64,000 nt of DNA from Ruania zhangjianzhongii (GCF_008000995.1 NZ_CP042828.1:3710882-3774881); one strand, 5' to 3'; positions 44,301 through 55,081 are shown, counted from the stretch's first letter. The notes: generated by a model from the sequence alone, not told the origin. Numbers and translations are program-made.

Positions 44301-44999
44301 ATGCGAGATCGTTCCTACGGCCAGTTCTGTGGGCTGGCACATGCCGCGGAGTTGCTGGGTCAGCGCTGGACGATCCTGGTGCTACGCGATCTGCTCCTCG
44401 CACCGCGCCGCTACTCCGAGCTGCAGGAAGGACTGCCGGGCATCCCGTCCAATGGGCTGGCACGCCGACTCAAGGAGCTGGAGGCCGACGGACTGATCGT
44501 GCGCGAGCTCAGCGAGGCGCCGGACCGGTCAGTCCGCTACCGGGTGAGCGAGCGTGGGCAGGAGCTCATCCCTGCCCTGGATGCCCTGGCGCGATGGGGT
44601 GCCGCGGACATGCGGGAACCGCGCCCCGGCGAGGTCGTGACCGCCGCGTCGCTGGCGAGTGCGCTGCGATCGGGCATCCGCTCGAGCACGGCGGCTGCGG
44701 ACCGGACCGGCAGGACCGTCTACCAGGTCCGGGTGGGTGATGCTGTGGCACATGCTGTCCTCGAGGACGGCGTGGTGCAGGTGGGCGTAGGTCCGCGCGA
44801 GGACGCCACTCTCAGCCTCGAGGGTGGTCCAGCCTTTCGCGACGTACTGGCCGGGGACTTGGAACTGGCAGACGCCGTCGATCGTGGCGAGATCACCGCG
44901 CACGGTGACCATGGCCTGTTCGAGGCCTTCACCGCCACGTTCCAGGTGCCCTATCGGAACGCGAACCCGCCGGTCGAAGCGGCTCCGTCTGGACGTTGA
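44301..44999 (+). CDS. HxlR-family regulator with SCP2-like C-terminal domain
   Basis: A 232-residue transcription factor. Residues 1-105 are an HxlR winged helix with GLAHAAELLGQRWTILVLRDLL, RRYSELQEGLPGIPSNGLARRLKEL and VRYRVSERG, including the early Cys11 that HxlR-type redox sensors often use. Residues about 125-222 look like an SCP2/sterol-carrier domain (DGVVQVGVGPREDATLSLEG, FRDVLAGDLELADAV), which can bind a hydrophobic ligand. It likely controls the divergent DHFR-like gene in response to a ligand or redox signal. Confidence 0.85.
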   Translation: MRDRSYGQFCGLAHAAELLGQRWTILVLRDLLLAPRRYSELQEGLPGIPSNGLARRLKELEADGLIVRELSEAPDRSVRYRVSERGQELIPALDALARWGAADMREPRPGEVVTAASLASALRSGIRSSTAAADRTGRTVYQVRVGDAVAHAVLEDGVVQVGVGPREDATLSLEGGPAFRDVLAGDLELADAVDRGEITAHGDHGLFEAFTATFQVPYRNANPPVEAAPSGR

Positions 45000-45118
45000 G
45001 CTGGCGGCGCCGCCAGCGAGGTGTGGTGCAGTCCACACTCGACGCGCGCACCGCCGCCGGAGGCCGTAGCCTCACTGCCACGGCGCTGAGTACCGGCGCC
45101 GAGGGAGGAGCGGTCGTC

Positions 45119-46573
45119 GTGGAGGACAAGCCGGCAGTCAACCGTCTGAATGCCCGCGTGGTCGGGATCTGCATCGCCGCAGCGCTCGGCGGATTCCTCT
45201 TCGGTTTCGACACTGCGGTGATCAACGGTGCCGTCGATGCGCTGGCCGGGCAGTTCGAGCTGGGTGCCGGCCTGAAGGGGTTCGCGGTCTCCTCGGCGCT
45301 GCTCGGCTGCGCGGTGGGGGCCTGGTTCGCGGGGCCGGTGGCGAACAAGCTCGGCCGGGTTCCGACGATGATGATCGCGGCGGTACTGTTCTTCATCTCC
45401 GCAATCGGCTCGGGCCTGGCGTTCGGCGTGGTGGATCTGATCGTCTGGCGGGTGATCGGCGGCTTCGGCGTCGGCGCCGCGTCGGTGATCGCGCCCGCGT
45501 ACATCGCGGAGGTCTCCCCCGCCCGGGTGCGCGGCCGGCTCGGGTCGCTGCAGCAGCTGGCGATCGTGACCGGTATCTTCACCGCCCTGCTCTCCGACGC
45601 GCTCCTGGCGAACACTGCCGGTGGTGCCGCCGAGATGCTCTGGTTCGGCCAGGAAGCGTGGCGGTGGATGTTCCTGGCCGAGGCCATCCCGGCGGCCGTC
45701 TACGGGATCATCGCGATCAAGCTGCCCGAGTCACCGCGGTTCCTGGTGGCCCGCGGGAAGCTGGACAAGGCGTCCCAGGTGCTGCACGACTTCACCGGTG
45801 AGCTGGACGTCAACCTGAAGATCGAGCAGATCCGCAAGACCCTGCAAGTGGAGAAGCGAGAGTCCCTGGGCGATCTGCGCGGCCATCGGCTGGGGCTGAA
45901 GCCGATCGTCTGGGTAGGCATCCTGCTCTCGGTGTTCCAGCAGTTCGTCGGTATCAACGTGATCTTCTACTACTCCACCACGCTGTGGCGCTCGGTCGGG
46001 TTCGAGGAGTCCGATGCGCTGACCATCACGGTGATCACCTCGGTGACGAACATCGTGGTGACGATCGTGGCGATCCTGCTGGTGGACAAGGTGGGGCGGC
46101 GACCCATCCTGCTCGCCGGGTCGGTGCTGATGACGCTCTCCCTGGGCTTGATGGCCCTGGCGTTCTCCTTCGCCACGATGGTCACCGGCCCGGACGGCGA
46201 GGCCACGGCCGAGCTCGGTGAACCGTGGTCCTTGGTGGCGCTGATCAGCGCGAACGTGTTCGTCGTCGGGTTCGGGGCGAGCTGGGGACCGCTGGTGTGG
46301 GTGCTGCTCGGAGAGATGTTCCCGAACCGGATCCGGGCAGCCGCACTCTCGGTGGCGGCAGCAGCGCAGTGGGTGGCCAACTTCTTCATCTCGACGACGT
46401 TCCCCGCCTTCGCGGAGATCGGCCTCACCTTCGCGTACGGGTTCTATGCCACCTTCGCGCTGCTCTCGTTCTTCTTCGTGCTCTGGAAGATCCCGGAGAC
46501 GAAGGGGCTCGAGCTGGAGGACATGGGCGAGAACCCGGTGGTCAGGCGCGGCAAGGTGGTCAAGGCGGACTGA
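45119..46573 (+). CDS. Sugar porter family MFS transporter
   Basis: A 484-residue twelve-helix sugar symporter. Marks: GGFLFGFDTAVINGA in helix 1, ANKLGRVPTMM, PAYIAEVSPARVRGRLGSLQQLAI, the PESPRFL motif, QQFVGINVIFYYS in helix 7 and IPETKGLELEDMG at the end. The pattern matches xylose, glucose or inositol porters; the sugar cannot be fixed. The GTG at 45119 was chosen because GAGGGAGGAG stands eight bases upstream; the open frame extends further but the extra residues are not conserved-like. Confidence 0.92.
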   Translation: MEDKPAVNRLNARVVGICIAAALGGFLFGFDTAVINGAVDALAGQFELGAGLKGFAVSSALLGCAVGAWFAGPVANKLGRVPTMMIAAVLFFISAIGSGLAFGVVDLIVWRVIGGFGVGAASVIAPAYIAEVSPARVRGRLGSLQQLAIVTGIFTALLSDALLANTAGGAAEMLWFGQEAWRWMFLAEAIPAAVYGIIAIKLPESPRFLVARGKLDKASQVLHDFTGELDVNLKIEQIRKTLQVEKRESLGDLRGHRLGLKPIVWVGILLSVFQQFVGINVIFYYSTTLWRSVGFEESDALTITVITSVTNIVVTIVAILLVDKVGRRPILLAGSVLMTLSLGLMALAFSFATMVTGPDGEATAELGEPWSLVALISANVFVVGFGASWGPLVWVLLGEMFPNRIRAAALSVAAAAQWVANFFISTTFPAFAEIGLTFAYGFYATFALLSFFFVLWKIPETKGLELEDMGENPVVRRGKVVKAD

Positions 46574-46639
46574 GCTGGGGCGACCGCCGGGCTGGTGTGG
46601 CTGCCGACCGTCCCCTCTTGACGCCCGTGGCTGGTCGGA

Positions 46640-46652
46640 GCAGAGTCTCTGC
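46640..46652. promoter_or_regulatory. GCAGAG-T-CTCTGC dyad upstream of the VOC gene
   Basis: A perfect 6-base inverted repeat around one base. A TTGACG (46618-46623) lies 17 bases before it, so it may cover the -10 region of the VOC gene promoter. Function is a guess. Confidence 0.35.
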
Positions 46653-46680
46653 CACCAACGATCGCTACGGAGGGCCTCTC

Positions 46681-47043
46681 ATGGCGCACGGCGACATCAC
46701 CCACATCGATATTCCGGTCGGCGACCTGGACCGGGCCACCCGCTTCTACCACGAGCTGTTCGGCTGGCAGATCAGCGAGATCCCCGGCTTCGAGGGCTAC
46801 CCGATGTGGCGAGCTCCGAACCAGATCAGCGGCGGCGGGCTGGCTCCGCGTGGCGAGGGTTTCACCCAGCCACGGTCCTACGTCGAGGTCGACTCGATCG
46901 AGGACACCCTGGCCAAGGTCACCGCGCTCGGCGGTGAGGTGGTGATGGGCAGGAGCCCGATCTCCGACACCAGTGGGTTCGCCGTGTTCACCGACGCCGA
47001 CGGCAACACCATCGGCCTGTACGAGGGCGTCACCGAGAGCTGA
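46681..47043 (+). CDS. VOC/glyoxalase superfamily protein
   Basis: A 120-residue single-module protein of the vicinal oxygen chelate fold: ITHIDIPVGDLDRATRFYHELFGWQ as the first metal-ligand strand with His7-type ligand, then SYVEVDSIEDTLAKVTALGGEVV and the closing FAVFTDADGNTIGLYE. Substrate unknown; members include glyoxalases and antibiotic-resistance proteins. GGAGGG stands before the ATG. Confidence 0.88.
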   Translation: MAHGDITHIDIPVGDLDRATRFYHELFGWQISEIPGFEGYPMWRAPNQISGGGLAPRGEGFTQPRSYVEVDSIEDTLAKVTALGGEVVMGRSPISDTSGFAVFTDADGNTIGLYEGVTES

Positions 47044-47054
47044 TCGGCTCCCGC

Positions 47055-47123
47055 TCGCGGACCGCTCTCTGGCACCGCAGTGCGCGCGATGGCGCCGCGC
47101 GAACCTGCGTTCGCGGACCGCTC
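47055..47123. repeat. 13-base direct repeats flanking the VOC-ppx gap
   Basis: TCGCGGACCGCTC occurs at 47055-47067 and 47111-47123. The 85-base gap between the convergent genes is otherwise without a clear feature. Confidence 0.5.
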
Positions 47124-47128
47124 CGACC

Positions 47129-48067
47129 TCAGACCGAGAGGGCGATACCGTCCAGGATGTCGTGCTCACTGGTGATGACCTCGTCCAGGTGACCTCCGCC
47201 GTCGGCGACCGCCTGGGCGACCCGATCGACCACCTCGGCCCAGATCAGGGCTCCGGCACCGATCACGTCCACCCGGCCCGTGTGCATGAAGGCGAGGGCG
47301 CCCCGTTCCTGGCGCGACATGGTGAGCAGCGCTTGCGCGGCGGCCCGCACGTGTTCGAGCGAGAGCCGCGCTCCGTTGATCTGCTCCGGACGGTAGGCGT
47401 CCAGCCCGAGGGCGAGCGCGGTCAGCGTGGTCACCGACCCGGCCACCCCCACCAGCGTGCGCACCCGGCTCAGGTCCAGCTCGTCAGCGGCCCGGTCCAG
47501 GGCGGCGCCGATGTCCCCGCGGGCGGCAGCCACCTGCTCCGGGGCCGGCGGGTCGGTGCGGATGTGCCGCTCGGTCATCCGCACCGAGCCGATGTCCAGC
47601 GAGATCGCCCGGTCCACCTGGCGCTCACCCAGCACCAGCTCGGTGGAACCGCCACCGATGTCCACCACCAGATTCGGTGCCGGGTCCTGCGCACCAAGGA
47701 TGCTCACCGCGCCAGCGAAGGAGAGGGCGGCTTCTTCCTCGCCGGTGATCACCTCCACCTCGACGCCGAGCGCTTCGCGCACCCCGGCGAAGAACTCCTC
47801 CCGGTTCTCAGCGTCCCGGGTGGCGGAGGTGGCCACGAACCGCAGGGCCTGCACGCCGTGGGTGCGGCACTCGGCGGCGTAGTCCCGGGTCGCGGCCAGG
47901 GTGCGTTCCAGCGCTTGTGGGTCCAGTCTGCCGGTGCGGTCCACCCCCTGCCCGAGCCGGACGATCTCCATCCGGCGCACCACATCGACGAGGGCACCCT
48001 CGGCCCGGTCGGCGATGAGCAGGCGGATGGAGTTGGTCCCACAGTCGATGGCTGCCACACGAGTCAC
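47129..48067 (-). CDS. ppx: Ppx/GppA-family exopolyphosphatase
   Basis: A 312-residue cytosolic enzyme of the ASKHA fold that cleaves polyphosphate or pppGpp. Phosphate-1 motif VAAIDCGTNSIRLLIAD, phosphate-2 NLVVDIGGGSTELVLG and adenosine motif TLVGVAGSVTTLTALAL are complete. It is of the short actinobacterial type without the C-terminal HD domain. GTG start at 48067, upstream open frame not domain-bearing. Last gene of the ftsB-DUF501-ppx set, here separated by a DUF1206 gene. Confidence 0.93.
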   Translation of the reverse strand: MTRVAAIDCGTNSIRLLIADRAEGALVDVVRRMEIVRLGQGVDRTGRLDPQALERTLAATRDYAAECRTHGVQALRFVATSATRDAENREEFFAGVREALGVEVEVITGEEEAALSFAGAVSILGAQDPAPNLVVDIGGGSTELVLGERQVDRAISLDIGSVRMTERHIRTDPPAPEQVAAARGDIGAALDRAADELDLSRVRTLVGVAGSVTTLTALALGLDAYRPEQINGARLSLEHVRAAAQALLTMSRQERGALAFMHTGRVDVIGAGALIWAEVVDRVAQAVADGGGHLDEVITSEHDILDGIALSV

Positions 48068-48185
48068 GGCGCCTACCTTGCCACGTCTGACCCGGCACTC
48101 GCCGCACTCGCCGCACGGCAGCCCGGAACGGGCACCGAGACGGCAGGCGCGGCCGCGGGCTCGGCCGACGACCACTGCGACCCGG

Positions 48186-49019
48186 TCAGCGGGACAGGTG
48201 CCGCGCCCAGGCGAAGCAGTACAGGCCGAAGCAGGTGAATCCGGCGGCCACGATCACCAGGGCCGCTGGACCGAAAGGTTGCTCGAGCAGCCGAGCCAGG
48301 GCCTCGTCGAGCCCACCGGAGCGCTCCGGGTCCCGGGTTGCTGCTGCCCAGACGAACAACAGCCCAACGAGGAGGAAACCCACGGCCCGCGCCGTGTAGC
48401 CGACCTTCGCAAAGGCACCGATGGCCTTACCGCGGGCGCCGACGACGCCTCTGCTCTCCAGATTCTCCTCGAACCGCCTGGACAGGGCCCAGTAGACGGT
48501 ACCCACGGCGTAACCGATCGCGGCCACTCCCACAGCCGCGACCAGCACGCTTCCATAGGGCATGTCCATCAGTCGAGCGCTGAGAGTGTCCGGCCGGGTC
48601 TGCGTGCCGCTCGAGCTCGAGCCGAGGGCGATCTTCACCGCACTCACCCCGAGAGCGCCGTACATCACCGCCCGGCCGAGTGAGACCGCCCGCCGAAGGG
48701 CACGCTGTACCCCCTGCTGGCTGCGGTGCCCGACGAACGTCTCCAGCAGCTGCCAGAGCACCAGCGCAGCGAATCCGGCTCCGAGGATGACCAGAAGACC
48801 CCGCCCGGCGGTGCCTCCCGCCAACGCACGCAGCGCGCCCGAGGTGCTCACGTCGGCATTGCGGGACCCCAACGCCAGCTGGAGCATCAGCCAGGCGAGC
48901 AGCAGGTGCACCACCCCGTAGGAGCTCAGCCCTACCCGCACCGCGCGGTCGAGCGCTGTGCTCGACTCCGCCTGACGGCCTGCGTCCTTCGCCGTCTTCG
49001 TCACGTCGTCGACGCCCAT
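48186..49019 (-). CDS. DUF1206 membrane protein
   Basis: A 277-residue protein with six hydrophobic segments in three similar pairs, each pair containing a GYxxxA or SYGVVHLLLAW-like turn; this triple repeat defines DUF1206. No function is known. Its N-terminus (MGVDDVTKTAKDAGRQAE) is soluble. It interrupts the usual DUF501-ppx adjacency but on the same strand. Confidence 0.88.
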   Translation of the reverse strand: MGVDDVTKTAKDAGRQAESSTALDRAVRVGLSSYGVVHLLLAWLMLQLALGSRNADVSTSGALRALAGGTAGRGLLVILGAGFAALVLWQLLETFVGHRSQQGVQRALRRAVSLGRAVMYGALGVSAVKIALGSSSSGTQTRPDTLSARLMDMPYGSVLVAAVGVAAIGYAVGTVYWALSRRFEENLESRGVVGARGKAIGAFAKVGYTARAVGFLLVGLLFVWAAATRDPERSGGLDEALARLLEQPFGPAALVIVAAGFTCFGLYCFAWARHLSR

Positions 49020-49153
49020 CAGAGCCTTTCTCCACTCGCCGCAGAATCGGGCTCACAGTACCGGCAATGCCCGCAGCCAGCCCGGTCAACGCGCCCCACA
49101 TCCGACCCGCTACTGATGGTGGCGACCGCCCGGGAGTAGCGGCGCCGGCAGTC

Positions 49154-49657
49154 TCAGCAGGTGCACCGGTCCGGGCGCCACACGTGGGCGATCAGCTCCA
49201 GCGCCTCGTCCCCGAGCGGGTTGACCCCCGGCCCGACGGCCAGCGAGTGCGCCACCAGCACGTGCAGGCACTTCACCCGGGTGGGCATGCCACCGGCGGA
49301 GATGCCCTCGATCTCGGCCACCTCGCCGAGTTCGGCGCGGCGGCGCAGGTAGTCGGTGTGGGCGCGTTGGTAGGCGGCGGCCAGCCCCTCGTCCTCAGCG
49401 AGGCGGTCGGTCATCTCCCGCATCATGCCGTCGGCCTCCAGGGTGCCGACCGCTTTCACCGCACCGGGTACGGTCAGGTAGAACGTCGTGGGAAACGGGG
49501 TCCCGTCCTCCAGCCGTGGCGCCGTGCGCACCACCAACGGGCGCGAGCACACGCACCGTGCGGCCACCCCCACGACTCCGCGGGGTGGGCGGCCCAGCTG
49601 CTCGGCGATCACGTCGAGGTCGCCGGCGCGCAGTGGTCCGGGCGCCTCAGCGCTCAC
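49154..49657 (-). CDS. DUF501 domain protein
   Basis: A 167-residue cytosolic protein of the DUF501 family, found beside ftsB and ppx in most Actinobacteria but without a known role. Marks are IAEQLGRPPRGVVGVAARC, TPFPTTFYLTVPGAVKAVGTLEADGMM and ISAGGMPTRVKCLHVLVAHSLA, ending in the DRCTC tail. Cysteines occur in CVCSRP, KC and the CTC tail. GTG start overlaps the ftsB stop (GTGA). Confidence 0.9.
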   Translation of the reverse strand: MSAEAPGPLRAGDLDVIAEQLGRPPRGVVGVAARCVCSRPLVVRTAPRLEDGTPFPTTFYLTVPGAVKAVGTLEADGMMREMTDRLAEDEGLAAAYQRAHTDYLRRRAELGEVAEIEGISAGGMPTRVKCLHVLVAHSLAVGPGVNPLGDEALELIAHVWRPDRCTC

Positions 49658-50319
49658 TCGTCGGCCTCGCCTGCCACCTGGACGGATTCCCAGACGGTGA
49701 GGTACCAGGGGCCCTCCTGGGGCACCGAGACGGGGCCGTCCTCACCGAGCTCATCAGGCACCTCCTCACCGGTCACGGTCTGCGGGTCGACCACACGGTA
49801 CGGCGTCTCCCCCGGCATCACGAAACCGAGCCGCTCGCGGGCGCGGGCCTGCACGAAGGCCGGGTCGTCCCACTTGTCGATCTCATCCTGCAGCACGACG
49901 TTGCGCTCCTCGGTGGCCACGATCTGGGCGGCGAGCTCGCGGTGCTGCTCCTGTTGGGCGACATAGGCGCGCAGCGTGGGGGCGAGCACGATGAAGGCCA
50001 TCAGCACCACAACGAAAAGCACCAGGCCGCGGACGGTGATCTGCCGCGGCTCGTTCGCTGTCTCGCTCTGGGCTGGCGCCTTCCGGGCGGAACCTCTGCG
50101 GGTCGCGGACTTGGCCCCCGGTTTCCCGCGCGGGCGGGGCGGGACCGAGGGCGGAGCCTTGCGGGTGCCGGTCGCGGCGCTGCCCTTGGTGCCGGTGGCC
50201 GCCGGCCGCCGAGGGCTGGTGCTCCGCGATCGTGCGGAGCCGCTGCTCGTGCGAGCCGACGCCCCGGTCCCCGCAGCCCGCGTACGGCTGCGCGGCGTGG
50301 GTGGGCGTCGCGTGTTCAC
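49654..50319 (-). CDS. ftsB: FtsB/DivIC-family septum formation initiator
   Basis: A 221-residue cell-division protein that joins FtsQ and FtsL in the divisome. The first 95 residues are a basic, Pro/Ser/Thr-rich cytoplasmic tail, longer than in proteobacteria but usual in Actinobacteria; one membrane helix (about 98-118, RGLVLFVVVLMAFIVLAP) and a coiled coil (QQEQHRELAAQIVATEERN) follow, then the family segment RARERLGFVMPGETPYRVVDP. GTG start near 50319. Confidence 0.9.
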   Translation of the reverse strand: MNTRRPPTPRSRTRAAGTGASARTSSGSARSRSTSPRRPAATGTKGSAATGTRKAPPSVPPRPRGKPGAKSATRRGSARKAPAQSETANEPRQITVRGLVLFVVVLMAFIVLAPTLRAYVAQQEQHRELAAQIVATEERNVVLQDEIDKWDDPAFVQARARERLGFVMPGETPYRVVDPQTVTGEEVPDELGEDGPVSVPQEGPWYLTVWESVQVAGEADE

Positions 50320-50653
50320 CTGCTCATAGTCTCGCAGCGTCCGCCGATTGGCCGGGAGCGCAGCGGCGCGAGTCGCCGGGTAGCACTGCCCATCTGCCAC
50401 CGACCGAGGTCGCGCCAGCCATCTCGCCGAGTGGTCACCTGAGCCGGGGCGCAGCGCTGAGGACCCTGCACACGCGACCACTCGAGCCCTGGCGGTTGGC
50501 GTCGGTTGACCCACTGTGCGGGCCCAGGAGAAGTGCAGCCGGCTTGCCCGGAGGAGAACAACGACGGCGGAGCCCACCGTGGCACGGTGGGCTCCGCCGT
50601 CGTTGTAGTGCTCTGGGTGAGCGGGCCCGGCGGGGCCGATCAGACTCGGCTGA
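50320..50653. other. 334-base gap between ftsB and eno
   Basis: Holds the eno terminator hairpin and presumably the promoter of the ftsB unit. No coding content with a recognised domain was seen. Confidence 0.6.
50558..50606 (-). terminator. Strong hairpin terminator of eno
   Basis: Perfect 23-base arms (50558-50580, 50584-50606; core CGGCGGAGCCCACCG) around the three-base loop GGC, 48 bases past the eno stop. On the minus strand the arm ends GTTGTTCTCC, a weak T-rich tail. Long stems with poor tails are common terminators in high-GC Actinobacteria. Confidence 0.75.
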
Positions 50654-52217
<1,564 letters not shown>

Positions 52218-52221
<4 letters not shown>

Positions 52222-53000
52222 GATCGGGCGGCCTCAGCGGCGTGCACTGTGGCCTCCACGTCGCGGATTCGGGAGCGCAGCGCTGCCTCGGCATCGATAC
52301 CCTCGGTGCGGGCACGGCGGACGGCGGCGAGCAGGTCGTCGGCGACGGAGCCGACAGGGCCAGTCGGGTGCGGGTGCGGGACCGGGTCCGCCGCCGCGCC
52401 AGCCAGCGTCGTGGCCGTCGGGGCGGGGTGGGGGCCCGGGTCTGGCTCCGGGTCTGGGTCCGACGACGCTCGGTCAGCCGCCACCGGATGCAGGTCGATA
52501 CCGGCACGCTCCGCGCGGGAAAGCACCTTCTGTGCACGTGCCAGTGCGGGCAGCGCGGCTGGGATGCCCTCCAGCACGGAGCTGCGCGGCTTCTCGGTGG
52601 CCTTGATCTCGTCCCAGCGCTGGTTCACCTCGTCCGGCGTGCTGGCGGCCCCGTCGGCGAACACGTGCGGGTGCCGCCGGACCAGCTTGGCGATCAGAGT
52701 GGCGGCCACGTCGTCGATGTCGAACGGTGCGCCGAGGGTTCCCTCGGTACCCACTCGGGCGTGGAAGAGCACCTGCAGCAGCAGATCACCGAGCTCCTCC
52801 ACCAGCGCGTCCCGGTCACCGGTCTCAGCGACCTCGGCCAGCTCATGCGCCTCTTCCACGGCGTAGGGTGCCAGCGAGGCGTGCGTCTGTTCGGCGTCCC
52901 ACGGGCAGCCACCCGGTGAGCGGAGCCGGTCCATCACGGCGACGGCGTCCAGCAGGGTGCGTCCTGCCGGTTCGGCTGGCGAGGTGGTCACGTTGGACAC
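52218..53000 (-). CDS. mazG: MazG-family nucleoside triphosphate pyrophosphohydrolase
   Basis: A 260-residue house-cleaning enzyme removing non-standard or excess NTPs. One MazG domain at about 12-120: RLRSPGGCPWDAEQTH, the metal-binding YAVEEAHELAEVAE and VEELGDLLLQVLFHARV (EExxE and ExxD), and HPHVFAD. The C-terminal part contains an inserted Asp/Pro/His-rich stretch (about 180-222, DPDPEPDPGPHP) made by short DNA repeats. GTG start six bases after the SurA-like gene stop; the stop lies in the palindromic repeat. Confidence 0.9.
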
Positions 53001-53006
53001 GGTGGC

Positions 53007-53573
53007 TCAGCCGAGCGGTTGCTCGGTCTCGTCGGTCGGGGCGAGGATCCACTCCGGCGTGATCGGCGCGATGAAGCTGCCGCCGGCGGCCTCCGGGTCC
53101 CACTCTCCGTAGCGGGGTGAGAGCTCCACATCGAGCTCATTGATCCGCTCGGTCAGGTCAGCGGAGACCTGCTGGGGGTCCACGCTGCCACCGTTGAGTA
53201 CCTCGACGACGATCTGCATCCTGGCCACCTCAACGGCACCGTCCGGGTACTCCTCCGGCGGCGTCACCTGCGCCTGCTCGGCCCGGTCGTCCAGGTACTG
53301 CACGGCGTCATCCACGGAGGCGCCGATGCCGTGATCGGCGGCAACGTCCAGCAGCACCGGCGCTTGGATCATCGGCGCGAGCATCGCGGCCGGGCTGAGC
53401 CGGTCCTGCAGCAGCGGCTGCCAGATCTCCACGGTCTGCGCCACGTCGTTCTCGGAGATCCGCTGACCGTCCACCACGGCGGCCGCACCGGGCTGGCCCG
53501 AGCAGGCCGTCAGCGCGAGCCCTGCTGCGGTCAGAGACGCTGCGATACCGAGCAGTCGAGACTTACGTGCCAC
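53007..53573 (-). CDS. SurA N-domain-like lipoprotein
   Basis: A 188-residue exported lipoprotein with signal peptide, lipobox LALTAC and lipidated Cys24, followed by a helical SurA/PrsA-type N-terminal domain starting AAVVDGQRISENDVAQTVE. No PPIase (parvulin) domain is present, as in the actinobacterial homologues that precede mazG. Probably a chaperone-like protein at the outer face of the membrane. GTG with AAGGG eight bases upstream was chosen. Confidence 0.85.
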   Translation of the reverse strand: MARKSRLLGIAASLTAAGLALTACSGQPGAAAVVDGQRISENDVAQTVEIWQPLLQDRLSPAAMLAPMIQAPVLLDVAADHGIGASVDDAVQYLDDRAEQAQVTPPEEYPDGAVEVARMQIVVEVLNGGSVDPQQVSADLTERINELDVELSPRYGEWDPEAAGGSFIAPITPEWILAPTDETEQPLG

Positions 53574-53885
53574 CGATGGACCCTTCGCCGATGCGATCGT
53601 TGCTGGCACCATGGTAGGCGAGGACGCCGATGGTGATGCGCAGCTGCAGCTCCGAGGCACCAGGTAGCGATGCGCAGCCGTGCCTACGCGGTGCCGGATA
53701 GGCCCGTTCCACAGTAGTGCCAGGGCCTCATCGAGTCGGGACGGATCCGGACATCGTGGCACCGACGAGGCCGCGCGGGAGCACCTGTTCTATTTAGGCC
53801 TGTCCGCATTGCCTATTCAGTAGGCGACAATACTCCTGGTGGTCGATAGGGTGTGAGCAACGGACGAGTCGAACAGGAGGCATCG
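53574..53885. other. 312-base divergent gap
   Basis: Separates the SurA-like gene from the hydrolase gene. It holds a short dyad GCCTA-TTCAG-TAGGC at 53811-53825 in an AT-rich stretch, perhaps the control site of the hydrolase gene. The mfd gene that often stands near here in relatives is not seen. Confidence 0.5.
53811..53825. promoter_or_regulatory. GCCTA dyad upstream of the hydrolase gene
   Basis: GCCTATTCAGTAGGC has 5-base arms and a 5-base centre, 60 bases before the hydrolase start. TTGCCT overlaps its left arm as a possible -35 box. Function is a guess. Confidence 0.4.
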
Positions 53886-54980
53886 ATGCCCGGCACTGAG
53901 CACAGCAGCCGGCTGAGCGTGAGCCTGACTGAGCTGAACACCGGCTCCGATGCACCGGAGATCCTCCCCGAGGGCCAGGAATGGCCGGACCGCCGAGCGT
54001 TGATCGAGAGCGTGTGGCGGGACTTCATCGGCGTCCTCGATGAACCGGGAACCGGCGATCTCACCGTGCGGGAGAAGTCTCGTGAGGACGGTGAAGCCTT
54101 CGAACGGTGGTCCGTGCAGATCGACGGCGGCGACATCGGTCCGATACCGGCGCACCTGCTGGTTCCGGATGGTGCCCTGACCGCGGCCACCGGCACCATC
54201 CCGGCGCCCGCGATGATCGCCTGCCACCCCACGAACCCGGACGGCCAGGCAGCCATCACCACCGAGTCCGGCGAGGGCCGCCGGCCGTATGGGCTGGAGC
54301 TCGCCCGGCGCGGGTACGTGGTGATCGCACCGGACTGTCTGAGCGCCGGTGAGCGGATCTACGACGGCCACAAGGCGTATCGGACCAGCCCGTTCTACCG
54401 CGAACATCCGGACCGCACCATCGTGGCGCGCAACATCTCCGACCATCAGAGTGCACTGAATGCGCTGTGCCAGCTACCGTTCGTCGATGCCGACCGGATC
54501 GGGGCGATCGGGCACTCGTTGGGCGGCTACAACGCCTACTTTCTGGCTGGCCTCGACCCGCGCGTGCGCGCGGTGGTGAGCTCCTGCGGATTCGGCCCGT
54601 TTCGCCACGATCCGCGCCCCGGCCGCTGGGGCCGGCGGGACTGGTACACGCACCTCCCGGCGATCACCGACGAATTGGAGCAGGGCCGGGTGCCGTTCGA
54701 CTTCGGCCAGATCGCTGCACTGGTGGCCCCGCGCCCGTTCTTCCACTACTTCGGGCAGACGGATGCGATCTTCCCGCACTGGCAGGCCATCAGCGAAGCC
54801 CTGCAGGGCATCCGGCAGCTCTACGACTCCCTCGGTCACGTGCAACGGTTCGAGATGCTGATGGGCGGTGGATCGCACGACTTTCCGGCCGAGATTCGGC
54901 AGCTGTCCTATCAGTTCCTGGACCACTGGCTGGATGCGAGCGACCCCTCGGGGGCCTCGGCGTCAGTCGGCGACGGCTAG
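53886..54980 (+). CDS. Alpha/beta hydrolase, carbohydrate-esterase-like
   Basis: A 364-residue hydrolase of the dienelactone hydrolase/acetyl xylan esterase type without signal peptide. Active-site elbow GHSLGG with Ser, acid Asp in GQTDAIFPHW and His in GGGSHDFPAE are all in place. ELARRGYVVIAPDCLSAGERIYDGHKAYR is a typical large-loop segment of carbohydrate esterases. Close to the PL6 lyase and solute-binding genes, it may deacylate sugars taken up. GGAGG stands before ATG 53886. Confidence 0.82.
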   Translation: MPGTEHSSRLSVSLTELNTGSDAPEILPEGQEWPDRRALIESVWRDFIGVLDEPGTGDLTVREKSREDGEAFERWSVQIDGGDIGPIPAHLLVPDGALTAATGTIPAPAMIACHPTNPDGQAAITTESGEGRRPYGLELARRGYVVIAPDCLSAGERIYDGHKAYRTSPFYREHPDRTIVARNISDHQSALNALCQLPFVDADRIGAIGHSLGGYNAYFLAGLDPRVRAVVSSCGFGPFRHDPRPGRWGRRDWYTHLPAITDELEQGRVPFDFGQIAALVAPRPFFHYFGQTDAIFPHWQAISEALQGIRQLYDSLGHVQRFEMLMGGGSHDFPAEIRQLSYQFLDHWLDASDPSGASASVGDG

Positions 54981-55081
54981 GACGTCGGCGGGCCGCGGCC
55001 GAGAGGGCGAGACCGGCTGCCGCCCGACGGACCGGGTAGGCCTTCGGCGGGCCGGAGTTCAGGACGAGCCGGCTGAGGTAC

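Noticed and set aside
47129-48175. Longer ppx start at 48175
   Set aside because: The added residues are Cys/Gly/Arg-rich and not of the family; GTG at 48067 begins exactly at the phosphate-1 motif.
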